Below, in pieces: positions 1 to 8,232 of a stretch of DNA of 64,000 nucleotides; the first letter of the stretch is position 1; every line of letters begins with the position of its first letter. This stretch comes from Streptomyces cinnamoneus (GTDB lineage: Bacteria; Actinomycetota; Actinomycetes; Streptomycetales; Streptomycetaceae). A program made the position numbers and the translations under genes. The stretch spans positions 434,001 through 498,000 of the forward strand of contig NZ_PKFQ01000001.1 in the NCBI RefSeq assembly GCF_002939475.1. The letters run 5' to 3'. Under the pieces are notes generated by a model that did no database searches, was not told where the DNA came from, and saw only the letters and a list, made by a program, of their open reading frames with translations.

Positions 1-16
1 TGCGACGACGGCCGCC

Positions 17-235
17 TCAACGAGGCACTTCGGCGGCGCCTCCCGCCCGTACGGCCGCGGCGGTCGCCTCACACAGGCCTTCGAGACCCCCGGGCGGGAC
101 ACGGACCGGGCCGCCGGTGAGCGTGTACCACTCCTCCGCACCGGTGTACTGGACGCGGACGTCGGTGAGGCCGTCGGGGCGGCGCATGACCTTGAGGGTG
201 AGGTCCCCGGTGACGACGCCGACCTCGTCGGTCAT
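17..235 (-). CDS. small conserved hypothetical protein
   Basis: A 72-residue soluble protein with no signal peptide or membrane segment and no motif I recognise. The chosen ATG gives MTDEVGVVTGDLTLKV and a compact beta-rich sequence. An alternative in-frame ATG at position 295 would give 92 residues and would overlap the stop codon of the upstream secreted nuclease gene as ATGA. That favours co-transcription and perhaps translational coupling with the nuclease. Neither start has a strong Shine-Dalgarno sequence. The coupling suggests a shared role, but that is inference; the gene lies at the window edge and the region beyond it is not visible. Confidence 0.6.
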   Translation of the reverse strand: MTDEVGVVTGDLTLKVMRRPDGLTDVRVQYTGAEEWYTLTGGPVRVPPGGLEGLCEATAAAVRAGGAAEVPR

Positions 236-291
236 GGCCCCGCCAGGACCGGCGGTCACTTCCCTGCTGCAGCACTCGGGCTCGTGTTCCT

Positions 292-1014
292 TCATGAAGA
301 GCAAGTGTCCAGCATCTTGGTGAGCATGCCGCGCTCCTCGCCGGTGACGGTCAGCTTGTACGTCGACTTCACCGAGATCCAGGCCCGCCCGTACACGCAC
401 CAGGCGGCGTGGTCCGGCGGCTGCCACTGGTCGGGCGACTGGTCGCCCTTGGAACGGTTCGACCCGGCGGAGACGGTGAGCAGCTGCGGGTGGGTCAGGT
501 CGTTGGCGAACGCCTTGCGCCGGTCGTTGTCCCACTGGTCGGCGCCCGAACGCCAGGCGTTGGCCAGCGGCACGATGTGGTCGATGTCCACCTCGGACGC
601 CTTGGTCGCCGTCTTCCCGTCGTACAGGCTGTGCCACGTGCCGGAGACGGCCCGGCACTGGTCGTCCTTCTTGACGTTCTTGCCGTCGCGGGCGAGCACG
701 GTCTCCCGGGTGTCGCACTTGCCGCCCTGCTGCGCCCAGTGCGGGAACTTCGCCCGGCTGTAGCCGGACATCGACCGCGGCTTCGCCTCCGTCAGCGCCA
801 CCAGCTGCTTCCGGGCCTCCGCCGCCGACGTCAGCCCCGGCCACGGGGCGCTGCCGCCTCCTTTGCCGTCACCCGGCGAGGTCACGGTGCTCGACGGCGC
901 GGCGGAAGAGGGCGGCTGGGAAGTGCTGCCCTTTTTGCCGCAGCCGGACAGCACGACACCGATCACACAAACACCCGCGACAAAAACACCGGAACGTCCA
1001 TGCCGAAGCGCCAC
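292..1014 (-). CDS. secreted HNH/DUF1524-family nuclease, lipoprotein
   Basis: A 240-residue predicted exported nuclease. The GTG start has GGGGGA just upstream, and the frame then gives a short basic stretch, a hydrophobic segment and the lipobox LSGC with Cys25, followed by a Gly/Ser/Pro linker. The catalytic part carries EVDIDHIVPLANAW and a downstream NDRRKAFANDL stretch, the D-H...N pattern of HNH nucleases of the DUF1524/GmrSD-C type. Four Cys after the lipobox fit an extracellular fold. The frame stays open upstream to 1248, but that extension is Arg-rich and unlike a signal peptide. Likely role: membrane-anchored extracellular DNA degradation. Its stop overlaps an alternative start of the following small gene. 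Confidence 0.88.
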   Translation of the reverse strand: MALRHGRSGVFVAGVCVIGVVLSGCGKKGSTSQPPSSAAPSSTVTSPGDGKGGGSAPWPGLTSAAEARKQLVALTEAKPRSMSGYSRAKFPHWAQQGGKCDTRETVLARDGKNVKKDDQCRAVSGTWHSLYDGKTATKASEVDIDHIVPLANAWRSGADQWDNDRRKAFANDLTHPQLLTVSAGSNRSKGDQSPDQWQPPDHAAWCVYGRAWISVKSTYKLTVTGEERGMLTKMLDTCSS

Positions 1015-1292
1015 CGCTCCCCCTTTCCGTACCGCGAACCCTGTAAGAACGGCGGCATCTCGGCCAACCAAGCGGCCGGCACCCCGCCTGAAGCGCCCTG
1101 TTTCCGCCCGCACTTTACCGTTGGCGCGGATACGGAAACCAGCGGGCACCCGGCGACGGCGTCGTCGTGGGCGTTCTCTTCCGGTCAGACCGGAAACCGT
1201 CCCATCACTGAAACCGCACCCCTTTGGCTTGCGTCCTCCACAACACAACCAGGCTCCTCGCGAGCCGGCCGCCGTGGAGAGGACGAGTGGAA

Positions 1293-1559
1293 ATGGGCAT
1301 CATCGGCTGGATCGTGCTGGGCCTCCTGGCCGGGGCGATCGCCAAGATCCTGCTGCCCGGCCGCGACCCGGGCGGCCTCGTCGGCACCACGCTGATCGGC
1401 ATAGCCGGGGCGTTCATCGGCGGCTGGCTCTCCGCCAAGTTCCTGCACCGGTCCATCAGCAATCATTTCTTCGACGCGGCAACGTGGGGCTCCGCCATCG
1501 CGGGATCGCTGGTTCTGCTCATCGCCTACCGCATTCTCTTCGGTAACTCACGTGACTGA
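1293..1559 (+). CDS. GlsB/YeaQ/YmgE-family small membrane protein
   Basis: An 88-residue protein with three hydrophobic segments and the Gly-rich pattern of the GlsB/YeaQ/YmgE (transglycosylase-associated) family: an N-terminal helix MGIIGWIVLGLLAGAIAK, then LPGRDPGG and a glycine-rich second helix. The ATG at 1293 sits about 9 bases after GGAGAGGA. A GTG at 1287 is a possible alternative but is too close to that site. The family is usually stress-associated and its molecular function is unclear. It stands alone between the divergent nuclease gene and the next small membrane gene. Confidence 0.9.
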   Translation: MGIIGWIVLGLLAGAIAKILLPGRDPGGLVGTTLIGIAGAFIGGWLSAKFLHRSISNHFFDAATWGSAIAGSLVLLIAYRILFGNSRD

Positions 1560-1666
1560 GCTTCCACAACGGCCGCCGAATCGCCGGACTTTCCCCGGAA
1601 TTCCCTCCGGACTCGCCAGCTGTTCGGCGTGCTGCAACCGATGACCGGTGAGCCGGAAGAAGCGGC

Positions 1667-1672
1667 TAGGAT
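1667..1672 (+). promoter_or_regulatory. -10 element TAGGAT, probably leaderless
   Basis: TAGGAT fits the Streptomyces TANNNT -10 consensus and ends 7 bases before the A of the ATG at 1680. Transcription would therefore start at the initiation codon. I do not see a convincing -35 hexamer at the right distance. Confidence 0.4.
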
Positions 1673-1679
1673 CCGGCGC

Positions 1680-1949
1680 ATGACACACACGGGGGACGAG
1701 ACACGACGGTTCGCCACACGCGGCCAGCTGACGGCTTTGGCGTTGCTGCTCGCCGGCATAGCCGTACTGGCGCGGTGGCACGAGGGCGCTGCTTTCTGGG
1801 GCGGTGCCTTGCTGGGAACCGCGGGCGTCGGCGGATATTTCGTCCAGTTCGACACTCCCCGCGGCGCGGCACAGTGGCTTCTGGCGGCAGCCGGCTTCTG
1901 CATGCTGTTCATGTTCGGCGTACAGCTGCTGGTCGGCGTCTTCGCCTGA
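1680..1949 (+). CDS. small membrane protein, unknown function
   Basis: An 89-residue protein with a charged, Thr/Arg-rich N-terminus of about 15 residues and three predicted membrane helices (roughly residues 16-33, 37-52 and 62-87). The start at 1680 fits an apparently leaderless transcript from TAGGAT at 1667. A longer frame from 1629 lacks a ribosome binding site. I do not recognise the family. The convergent 2H phosphoesterase gene ends 8 bases beyond its stop. Confidence 0.75.
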   Translation: MTHTGDETRRFATRGQLTALALLLAGIAVLARWHEGAAFWGGALLGTAGVGGYFVQFDTPRGAAQWLLAAAGFCMLFMFGVQLLVGVFA

Positions 1950-1957
1950 GTCCGCCG

Positions 1958-2569
1958 TCAGTACCCCGGCAGGGACTCCGGCGTTCGGCGGACCTCACCC
2001 GTGCCCAGGGCGATCCCGGCCCGGGGCCGCATGGGCTCCTCGCCGCGCCGGGAGAGCAGGACCACCTCTCCGACCACGGCCGACAGCGTCCCGAGCCGGG
2101 CGGCGCACTCGGCGGCCAGCCCCTTCGGGTCCTGCGTCCGGCCGAGGGACAGATGCGGGGTGAAGCGCCCGCCTCGCCCGTGGCAGAGCGAGAACCGCAG
2201 CTCCAGCGCCTGGTGGAGACGGGCCCACGGTGCCGGGCCCGCCGCGGCCGGATCGAGCCACACCGTCGAGTAGTGCCGGTGCCGGAAGTACCGCACACCG
2301 GCCAGACGCGCCGTGAACGCCGCGCATTCGGCCGCTGCGGCGGAGAGCAGCGACAGGGCGCCCGCGAACTCCTCCTCCGGCACGAAGCCGAACAGCAGGT
2401 TCACATGCGGCGGCCACCGCCGGACCTGCGGATCGTGCTCCCAGCGGATGTCCTGGATCGCAGGCCACAGCTCCGGCGGCGGCAGCCACGCCACCGCCGT
2501 CCGAGCCGTGGGCGCCACCCCGGACGCACCCCACGGCTCGGCCCCGCCGAACACCGCGTTCCCGTCCAC
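1958..2569 (-). CDS. 2H phosphoesterase (2'-5' RNA ligase-like) family protein
   Basis: A soluble protein of about 203 residues with the two signature motifs of the 2H phosphoesterase superfamily: HVNLLFG in the first half and HLSLG in the second, each giving one catalytic histidine. Relatives act as 2'-5' RNA ligases or cyclic phosphodiesterases on RNA ends or nucleotide cyclic phosphates; the substrate here cannot be told. The GTG at 2569 is preceded by GGGAT about ten bases upstream. The frame is open further upstream, but that sequence is low-complexity Arg/Pro and looks noncoding. The gene is monocistronic and convergent with the small membrane protein. Confidence 0.82.
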   Translation of the reverse strand: MDGNAVFGGAEPWGASGVAPTARTAVAWLPPPELWPAIQDIRWEHDPQVRRWPPHVNLLFGFVPEEEFAGALSLLSAAAAECAAFTARLAGVRYFRHRHYSTVWLDPAAAGPAPWARLHQALELRFSLCHGRGGRFTPHLSLGRTQDPKGLAAECAARLGTLSAVVGEVVLLSRRGEEPMRPRAGIALGTGEVRRTPESLPGY

Positions 2570-2813
2570 ACTGCCATGATCCCGGCCGGACCCGCATCGC
2601 ACGAGTCGGCGAGGGAGGGACGGGACGACACAGGCCGAGGGCGAGCTCACGGCGCGACGGACCCCTGCCACGGCACCCGGCCACCCTGTCGTCGCGCGAC
2701 AGGTGCCCAGCCGCCCCGGGCGACGCACCTCGCGCGGACATGGCGTTTCACCGGTATTTCAGCGACTCCAGGGAGAGTTGGGGCACCAATGCAGACAGCC
2801 AACCGGAGTCATC

Positions 2814-3074
2814 ATGCCCATATTCGGCACTCGGACCCCTGCCCACCTCACGGCCGACCAGCAGCGCGTCGTGCAGCGGAGGCAGGCGCAACGCCACATC
2901 TTCTTCGGTGCGGCGTGGATCCTGCTGGGCGTGTTCTTCTCGCTGTACACGTACCTGCGTTCCGAGGGCGGCTTCTACGTGATCTGGTACGGGCCCGCGA
3001 TCTGGGGGGCCATCGAGATCGCCCGAGGCGTGTTCGCGCTGCGCAAGTGCCCGGAGGAGGGCGGGCGCCCGTGA
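2814..3074 (+). CDS. small membrane protein, first gene of a two-gene unit
   Basis: An 86-residue protein. The N-terminal 30 residues are polar (AHLTADQQRVVQRRQAQRH). A first hydrophobic helix covers about residues 34-48 and a second about 55-74, and the protein ends ALRKCPEEGGRP. GGAG lies 7 bases before the ATG. Its TGA overlaps the GTG of the next gene as GTGA, so the two are co-translated and probably functionally linked. I do not recognise the family. Confidence 0.8.
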   Translation: MPIFGTRTPAHLTADQQRVVQRRQAQRHIFFGAAWILLGVFFSLYTYLRSEGGFYVIWYGPAIWGAIEIARGVFALRKCPEEGGRP

Positions 3075-5548
3075 CACCCGCACCCCGTCTCCGGCGCATA
3101 TGGGTGCTCCGGCTCGTGACTGCCGTCGTCGCGGTGGCGGCGGTGTTCGCCTCACTGCCGGGGGAAGCGCTGCCCGCGGCGCATGCCCTGCCCGTGGCCG
3201 CCAAGCCGAAACCGAAGCCGCCGGTACCCGGTGACTGGACACGGATACCGCTCTACGACCACCCGATCAGCCAGTTCGGTTACGAGCTGCGGGTGGCGGC
3301 CCGCAAGGCGAATCCCTACGACGAGGCCAACCTGTACAGCAATGCGGTGGTCGGCTTCGTCGACATGACGTCCGAGCTCACCGAGGAACGGGATTCCGGT
3401 GACCACGGGCAGGCGTCGGCGCGGCTCAGCGAGAAGTACGGCAACTTCAAGATCGTGGAGGCGGCCGACCAGCCGGACCTGTTCGCGTCCCTGGGGCTGG
3501 ACCCCAAAGTCACGGCACTGATGGTGGTCCCCCGGCTCAACAACCCGTCGCGCGACGCGAACGGCAAGTTCAACCCGGGTAAACGCCATGCCGAGATGGA
3601 GCTCCTCTGGACGCTGAAGAAGAAGAACATCTCCTGGGAGCGGCTTCTGGCCCTGTGGACCGAGCGTTCACCGTGCGCGGCAGGCGACACGTCCTGCTTC
3701 CGGCTCCTCCAGACGTACGCGCCGCACGTGAAGGTCTTCGATTCCACCACGCACAAGGACTGGGGGGACGGAAGCGCGAAGCAGAACGCCGAAGACATCC
3801 GGAAGGGCCTCGAAGCCGAGCGCGAGCGCAGGGCGAAGCAGAAGTCCGCGCCCGACCCGCAAGCGCAGGCCACGGTCGGTTCCGCCTTCGCCCCCCACAC
3901 GGCCGACGACTGCCAGACCTCCGGCGCGGGCCGGCTGAAGTCCGGTCCGTCGCTCGCCCTGACGGCGGCGCACTCTCCGCTCGCCCGTTCCGTCGTCACC
4001 GCTGACCACCCCTGCGGCGAGGGCGGTTCGGAGAGCGACGCCAAGGCCAAGCAGCCGTCCGCCCTCGCCAAGATCCTCACGATGCCCGAATCCGACCCCG
4101 GCGGCATCGACTTCTCCTCGCTGAACCTGCGCTACATGGCCGACACCGGTTCGGCGAAGACCGGCCTGCGCTATTCCATGGGCGCGGCGCCCGTCGGGAG
4201 CAGCGGTCAGAACCGGCGTTCCGACGGGGTGAAGGCGCTGAAGGAGACGTCGGACGCGTTCTTCGTCTGGCTGTCACTGCGTCCCTCCGCGTTCTGGGTC
4301 AACCTCAACCCCAACGAGCCCGACCGCATCGTCGACTCCGCGTTCGGGCGCACCGACGCCGGACGCATCCTGCTGCAGGCCGACTTGCGCATGAAGAAGA
4401 CGGTCGCGCAGCTGATCCATCCGGACACCGGACTCGGCTCCGACTACTGGAGCCGGCTCCAGGGCACGTGCATGTCCATGCGCACCTGGATCGTTCCCGG
4501 CGAGGCCGAGGTCCGTGCGACACCGGACGAGCTGTACATCCTGGACGCCCCGCTCAAGGTGAAGATGGAGACCCAGTACTTCCAGGGGCGTGGCGCCGGA
4601 GGCAGCGCGGCGTGCACGCGGCAGGGGAAGGCCGCGGAGGAGCGCAACGAGTCCCTCTTCCGCAGCATGATCCTGCCGAAGGTGGAGGAGGCGGTGAACA
4701 CCGCACCGGAATACGCCGACCTGCGCCGCGTCTACCTGAGCCGGGTCGCGGCCGAGTGGTACCGCGACGTCAGCCGCCGCAAGAACGCCACGTACGCGAA
4801 GCTCATCGACCGGGGCGACGTCAGCCAGTGGACCACCCGGAGCGGCTGGAAGCCGCGCGACACGTTCGACGCCTACGTCGACTCCTTCAAGAAGGGCGAG
4901 TTCAAGGTCACGCGCCGCACGACGGAGGGCGACGCGATCTACGAGAAGACGTACGTGTTCGGTGGCGTCGACCTGTCGAACGTCCCCCTCCGGAAGGTGG
5001 ACGACGGCCGGTTCAAGGCCGAGTGGCCCGACGCGGCGAAGAGCGCCGAACGGTCGTGGGACCGGCCCGTGCCGGGCGGTGACGGAAGCGCGCGCACCCT
5101 CCTGCTGGGCGGCGGCCCGTCACCGGCCGAGGCGCGGAGGGCCGCAGACGGGGGCTTCACCTGGTCGGATGCGTGGGATGTGGTGCCGCTGCGCTGGGGC
5201 GTCCTGGGTGCCCTGATCGCCGTGGCCGTGGTGCTCAGGCGGAGGCCGCGCCCACAGCCGGCCTCGCCGGCCCTCGGGCCGCAGCCGTTGGTGGTGGCGC
5301 CGCCGACGACGCCGATCGACCCGCGAGGGCTTCCCCTGCCCTTGCGCATCCAGGGTCTGGCCACCGCGCTCTGCTACGCCGTCGGCATCGTGTGCACCGG
5401 CAACGGCGTGATGGGCTGGATGGACGACCACCGCGTCTGGTGGGCCCGCTGGCTGCTTCTTCCCGGCATCGCCCTCATGGCGATCGGCCACTACGCGGGA
5501 CGCGCCCTCCGCCGACGGGCGGCCGCGCGCCCGCCCCGCAGGGAGTAG
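3071..5548 (+). CDS. large exported membrane protein with deaminase-like domain
   Basis: An 825-residue protein starting at a GTG that overlaps the previous stop. Residues about 8-35 form a signal-like hydrophobic segment. Residues about 55-260 contain RHAEMELLW (His173, Glu175) and then TERSPC...C with Cys202 and Cys209. This is the HAE + PC...C zinc signature of the cytidine-deaminase superfamily as used in bacterial polymorphic-toxin and nucleic-acid deaminases. A second domain (about residues 343-655) includes FWVNLNPNEPDRIVDSAFGR and a later WIVPGEAEVR, which I do not recognise functionally. Three hydrophobic helices follow near 702-722, 760-782 and 789-810, then a basic tail. Activity, substrate and topology are inference; the zinc signature is plainly visible. 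A strong terminator follows. Confidence 0.85.
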   Translation: MTPAPRLRRIWVLRLVTAVVAVAAVFASLPGEALPAAHALPVAAKPKPKPPVPGDWTRIPLYDHPISQFGYELRVAARKANPYDEANLYSNAVVGFVDMTSELTEERDSGDHGQASARLSEKYGNFKIVEAADQPDLFASLGLDPKVTALMVVPRLNNPSRDANGKFNPGKRHAEMELLWTLKKKNISWERLLALWTERSPCAAGDTSCFRLLQTYAPHVKVFDSTTHKDWGDGSAKQNAEDIRKGLEAERERRAKQKSAPDPQAQATVGSAFAPHTADDCQTSGAGRLKSGPSLALTAAHSPLARSVVTADHPCGEGGSESDAKAKQPSALAKILTMPESDPGGIDFSSLNLRYMADTGSAKTGLRYSMGAAPVGSSGQNRRSDGVKALKETSDAFFVWLSLRPSAFWVNLNPNEPDRIVDSAFGRTDAGRILLQADLRMKKTVAQLIHPDTGLGSDYWSRLQGTCMSMRTWIVPGEAEVRATPDELYILDAPLKVKMETQYFQGRGAGGSAACTRQGKAAEERNESLFRSMILPKVEEAVNTAPEYADLRRVYLSRVAAEWYRDVSRRKNATYAKLIDRGDVSQWTTRSGWKPRDTFDAYVDSFKKGEFKVTRRTTEGDAIYEKTYVFGGVDLSNVPLRKVDDGRFKAEWPDAAKSAERSWDRPVPGGDGSARTLLLGGGPSPAEARRAADGGFTWSDAWDVVPLRWGVLGALIAVAVVLRRRPRPQPASPALGPQPLVVAPPTTPIDPRGLPLPLRIQGLATALCYAVGIVCTGNGVMGWMDDHRVWWARWLLLPGIALMAIGHYAGRALRRRAAARPPRRE

Positions 5549-5566
5549 GACCACCACGGGGCCGGT

Positions 5567-5615
5567 CCCCGACGGACGCCCCGGGGCGGCGCGAGCCCCC
5601 GGGCGTCCGTCGGGG
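5567..5615 (+). terminator. terminator hairpin after the 825-residue protein gene
   Basis: A perfect 15-bp inverted repeat (5567-5581 with 5601-5615) starting 19 bases after the stop codon. There is no U tract, as is usual in Streptomyces. Confidence 0.7.
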
Positions 5616-5639
5616 GAGGAGGAGACGCCGCTCCTGCGG

Positions 5640-6589
5640 ATGAACGAGCGGGCGATGCGCGAGGCCGGACGGCACGCCATCGATCTCGTCATCGACCGGA
5701 TGACCACCCCCGGCTCCCGGCCGCCCTGCCACGCCCCCTCACCCGGCGCGCTCCGGAGCGCCCTCGACGAGCCCCTCCCCTTCGCCGTCGTCGCCACGCT
5801 CGGCACGACCGGCACGACCGGCACGACCGGCACGACCGGCACCGGGACCGTCGACCCGCTCGACCACCTGGCCGACGTGTGCCAGGAAGAAGGCCTGTGG
5901 CTGCACGTCGACGGCGCCCACGGCGCGGCCGTCGCCGGCACCTCACGCGGTCACCATCTGCGGAACGCCCTCGGCCGGGCCGACTCCCTCACCGTCGACC
6001 CGCACAAATGGCTGTTCCAGCCCTACGAGATCGGCTGTGTCCTGCTACGGCGCCCCGAACTGCTCCCGGAGACCTTCGGCGTGGCGCGCCACGCCCTGGA
6101 CCAGGGGTATCTCCGGCCGGCCCATCCGGCCGCCCCGGCACGCGAGGAGGTCAACCTCTCCGCCTACGGCCCGCAGCAGAGCCGCGGCCTGCGCGCCCTG
6201 AAGCTCTGGCTCTCCCTGAAGACCTTCGGCGCCGGAGCCTTCCGTCGAGCCGTCGAGCAGGGTGCGGCCCTCGCCGAGTACGCCGCCGGACTCGTCGAGA
6301 CCCACCCCGAGCTGGAGCTGGTCACGCCGCCCAGTCTCGCCATCCTCACCTTCCGCTACCGGCTCGGGACGCGTCCGCGCCATGGGACGCCGACGCGGCG
6401 CAGGCACACATCAGCCGAAGGGTGTGCGCCGACGGCGGGGCCGTCCTCCTCACCACCACGGTGCGAGGAGCCACCGTGCTACGCATGTGCACCATCAACC
6501 CCACCAGCACCCGTGCCGACGTCGCGTACGTGCTGGACCTGGTCACCCGTCACGGCCGCGACGCCTGGCGCGACATCCGCCGCCCCTGA
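5640..6589 (+). pseudogene. decayed group II PLP-dependent decarboxylase
   Basis: Remnant of an aromatic/glutamate-type pyridoxal-phosphate decarboxylase. The N-terminal piece (MNERAMREAGRHAIDLVIDR) is joined after about 50 residues to the PLP-binding half, so roughly 150 residues of the usual 470-500 are missing. The retained half has WLHVDGAHGAAV and the Schiff-base lysine motif TVDPHKWLF. Near 6365 the reading frame shifts by one base: similarity leaves frame after TFRYRL and resumes in another frame as WDADAAQAHISRRVCADGG, ending at the stop at 6589. The frame of the first half instead runs on to 6641 as unrelated Pro/Thr-rich sequence. An internal 9-bp tandem repeat adds Gly-Thr-Thr units. 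Both lesions argue against function. Confidence 0.78.
5802..5837 (+). repeat. 9-bp tandem repeat, four copies of GGCACGACC
   Basis: Four perfect head-to-tail copies inside the decarboxylase remnant, encoding Gly-Thr-Thr units where intact homologues have one short GTT motif before the PLP site. It is consistent with slippage expansion in an unselected gene. Confidence 0.9.
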
Positions 6590-6601
6590 CCGGCCTCCCC
6601 G

Positions 6602-7138
6602 TCAGACGATCACCAGCGTCGACGGCCCGGTGATCAGCTGAACCCCGCCCTTCGACGCGCGCCTCAGCGGATCGACCGTGACCTGAGGCCCCGGCGAGGC
6701 CACCGCCCGGCCCTTGAACCTCCCCTTCACCACGCGGCCCACGACGAGGACGACCGCCTGTCCGGCCACCTGCTGGACGTTCCCCCCGTGGTAGGCGACC
6801 GTCGTCCGCTCCCCGGTGTTCCAGGTGATCCGCTCGACGGTGGTCGCATCGGAGAAGAAGCAGCCGTTCCGCCCGCCACCACTGATCGAGGACGTCCCCG
6901 ACCGCAGCGCCGGGTCCGTGGAAAGACAGCTGTACGCACCGCTGCCGCCGATCCGGGTCCGCCGCGCCGCCAGCGACAGACCGGGCGAGAACGAGACGGT
7001 GTTGTTCCCCGCACAGCTCACGGCGGCGGCAGCGTGCGAAGCGTGCGCCGACGTATCAGGCGCCGCGTGCACCAGCGCGGCCAGCGACGCCGCCACCACG
7101 CACCCGAGCCTCCTGCCCCATGGGAACCGTCCGCCCAT
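6602..7138 (-). CDS. secreted protein of unknown function
   Basis: A 178-residue protein with a signal peptide: MGGRFPWGRR, a hydrophobic stretch, then an Ala-rich cleavage region near SAHASHAAAA. The mature part contains three Cys (VSC, YSC, GCF) and is Gly/Val-rich with beta-strand character. GGGAGGGG lies about 8 bases before the ATG at 7138. The frame extends to a GTG at 7165, which would put extra residues before the signal. No catalytic motif is recognised. It lies downstream of the conservon on the same strand, about 150 bases away, and is probably independent. Confidence 0.8.
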   Translation of the reverse strand: MGGRFPWGRRLGCVVAASLAALVHAAPDTSAHASHAAAAVSCAGNNTVSFSPGLSLAARRTRIGGSGAYSCLSTDPALRSGTSSISGGGRNGCFFSDATTVERITWNTGERTTVAYHGGNVQQVAGQAVVLVVGRVVKGRFKGRAVASPGPQVTVDPLRRASKGGVQLITGPSTLVIV

Positions 7139-7286
7139 GTCCGCCCGCCCCTCCCGTGAAGCCACCGCGTACCGAGGGCAGCATCCTTTCGTCCCGGTCC
7201 GGAGTACGTCAGGCGCACGACGCGGAAGCCTGCGACGAGCAGCAGCACGGCGCCCCCGGGCGGCGCGGTATCCACCCAGGACGCCC

Positions 7287-7877
7287 TCAGATGGATGCGG
7301 TGACGTGCGCCTGAGTGATGAGCCGGTCCAGCAGCGAGAGCAAGCAGCCGCGCACGTCCTCCCGGGAACGGGCGTCGAGCAGGAGGACGGGGGTGTCCGG
7401 GTCCCTCAGGTGCAGGGCGGCCCTGATCTCCTCGGTGGTGTACGGCTGCTCGCCGTCGAAGCAGTTCGCGCCGACGATGAACGGCAGTCCGCGGTTCTCG
7501 AAGAAGTCGACGGCGGCGAAGCTGCGGTCCAGCCTCCGGGTGTCGACCAGGACGATCGCCCCGAGCGCCCCGTACAGCAGGTCGTCCCACATGAACCAGA
7601 AGCGTTCCTGCCCCGGTGTGCCGAAGAGGTACAGGACCACCCCGGCGTCGGTGAGGGTGATGCGGCCGAAGTCCATCGCGACCGTGGTCGCCGTCTTGCT
7701 CTCGATGCCGTCGAGGTCGTCGACCCCGACGCCCGCGGACGTCAGCCGCTCCTCGGTGCGCAGCGGATCGATCTCGGAGACCGCTTCGACCAGAGTCGTC
7801 TTGCCGACTCCGAAGCCCCCGGCTATGAGGATCTTGACGGGCGACGCTTCCGGTGCGGCGGTGTCATAGGCGGGCAA
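7287..7877 (-). CDS. cvnD: CvnD, conservon small Ras-like GTPase
   Basis: A 196-residue GTPase, last gene of the conservon. The P-loop is GGFGVGKT (residues 20-27). The switch-II region reads LFGTPGQERF (84-93), the form typical of conservon GTPases in which the DxxG Asp is replaced. A guanine-specificity motif resembling NxxD is seen in GANCFDGE. CvnD proteins work with the roadblock protein CvnB and sensor CvnA at the membrane in a G-protein-like signalling unit. The likely start is the TTG at 7877, inside the end of cvnC (14-bp overlap), since no ATG or GTG lies before the P-loop. Confidence 0.92.
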   Translation of the reverse strand: MPAYDTAAPEASPVKILIAGGFGVGKTTLVEAVSEIDPLRTEERLTSAGVGVDDLDGIESKTATTVAMDFGRITLTDAGVVLYLFGTPGQERFWFMWDDLLYGALGAIVLVDTRRLDRSFAAVDFFENRGLPFIVGANCFDGEQPYTTEEIRAALHLRDPDTPVLLLDARSREDVRGCLLSLLDRLITQAHVTASI

Positions 7878-8232
7878 GGTTGTCCCTGATTTTCATGAGC
7901 AGGTGGACGTTGGAGGTCTCGGAGGCGTCCAGCGGCGGCCGGTGGCGGATCAGACCGCGTTCCAGCAGCTCGCCGAGCAGAACCGTCATGGGGGTCAGGC
8001 GCATCCGCATCCGGGCGGCGAGCTCGGCGACCGCCCGTCCGTTCGGCGACGGGCACATGGCGAGGATCTCCTGCCACTCCGTGGGCAGGCTTCCGTGACC
8101 GTGGCCGGGGTCGGCGACCGCTGTGATCACGGTGTCCATCGTCAGACCATGCCGGGATGCGGTGGTACGCCCGTCGGTGAGGGCGTACAACCGCGTCCGG
8201 CGGCGCCGTACGGGCTGGGGGTCGGCCGCCAT
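7864..8232 (-). CDS. cvnC: CvnC, conservon DUF742 protein
   Basis: A 122-residue protein of the DUF742 family, a small winged-helix-like component present in every conservon. It has a basic N-terminus with RTRLYALTDGRT and ends HLLMKIRDNLARL. The ATG at 8232 overlaps the cvnB stop by one base (TAATG), so translation is coupled. Its gene order between the roadblock protein and the GTPase is the canonical one. Its biochemical role is not established. Confidence 0.92.
   Translation of the reverse strand: MAADPQPVRRRRTRLYALTDGRTTASRHGLTMDTVITAVADPGHGHGSLPTEWQEILAMCPSPNGRAVAELAARMRMRLTPMTVLLGELLERGLIRHRPPLDASETSNVHLLMKIRDNLARL

Noticed and set aside
1775..3070. An upstream extension of the 825-residue membrane protein frame
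   Set aside because: It overlaps three other genes, has noncoding composition, and the GTGA overlap at 3071 with the preceding gene gives a natural start.
5802..5837. Tandem repeat considered as a CRISPR-like or regulatory array
   Set aside because: The units are 9 bp, have no spacers and lie inside a pseudogene reading frame.
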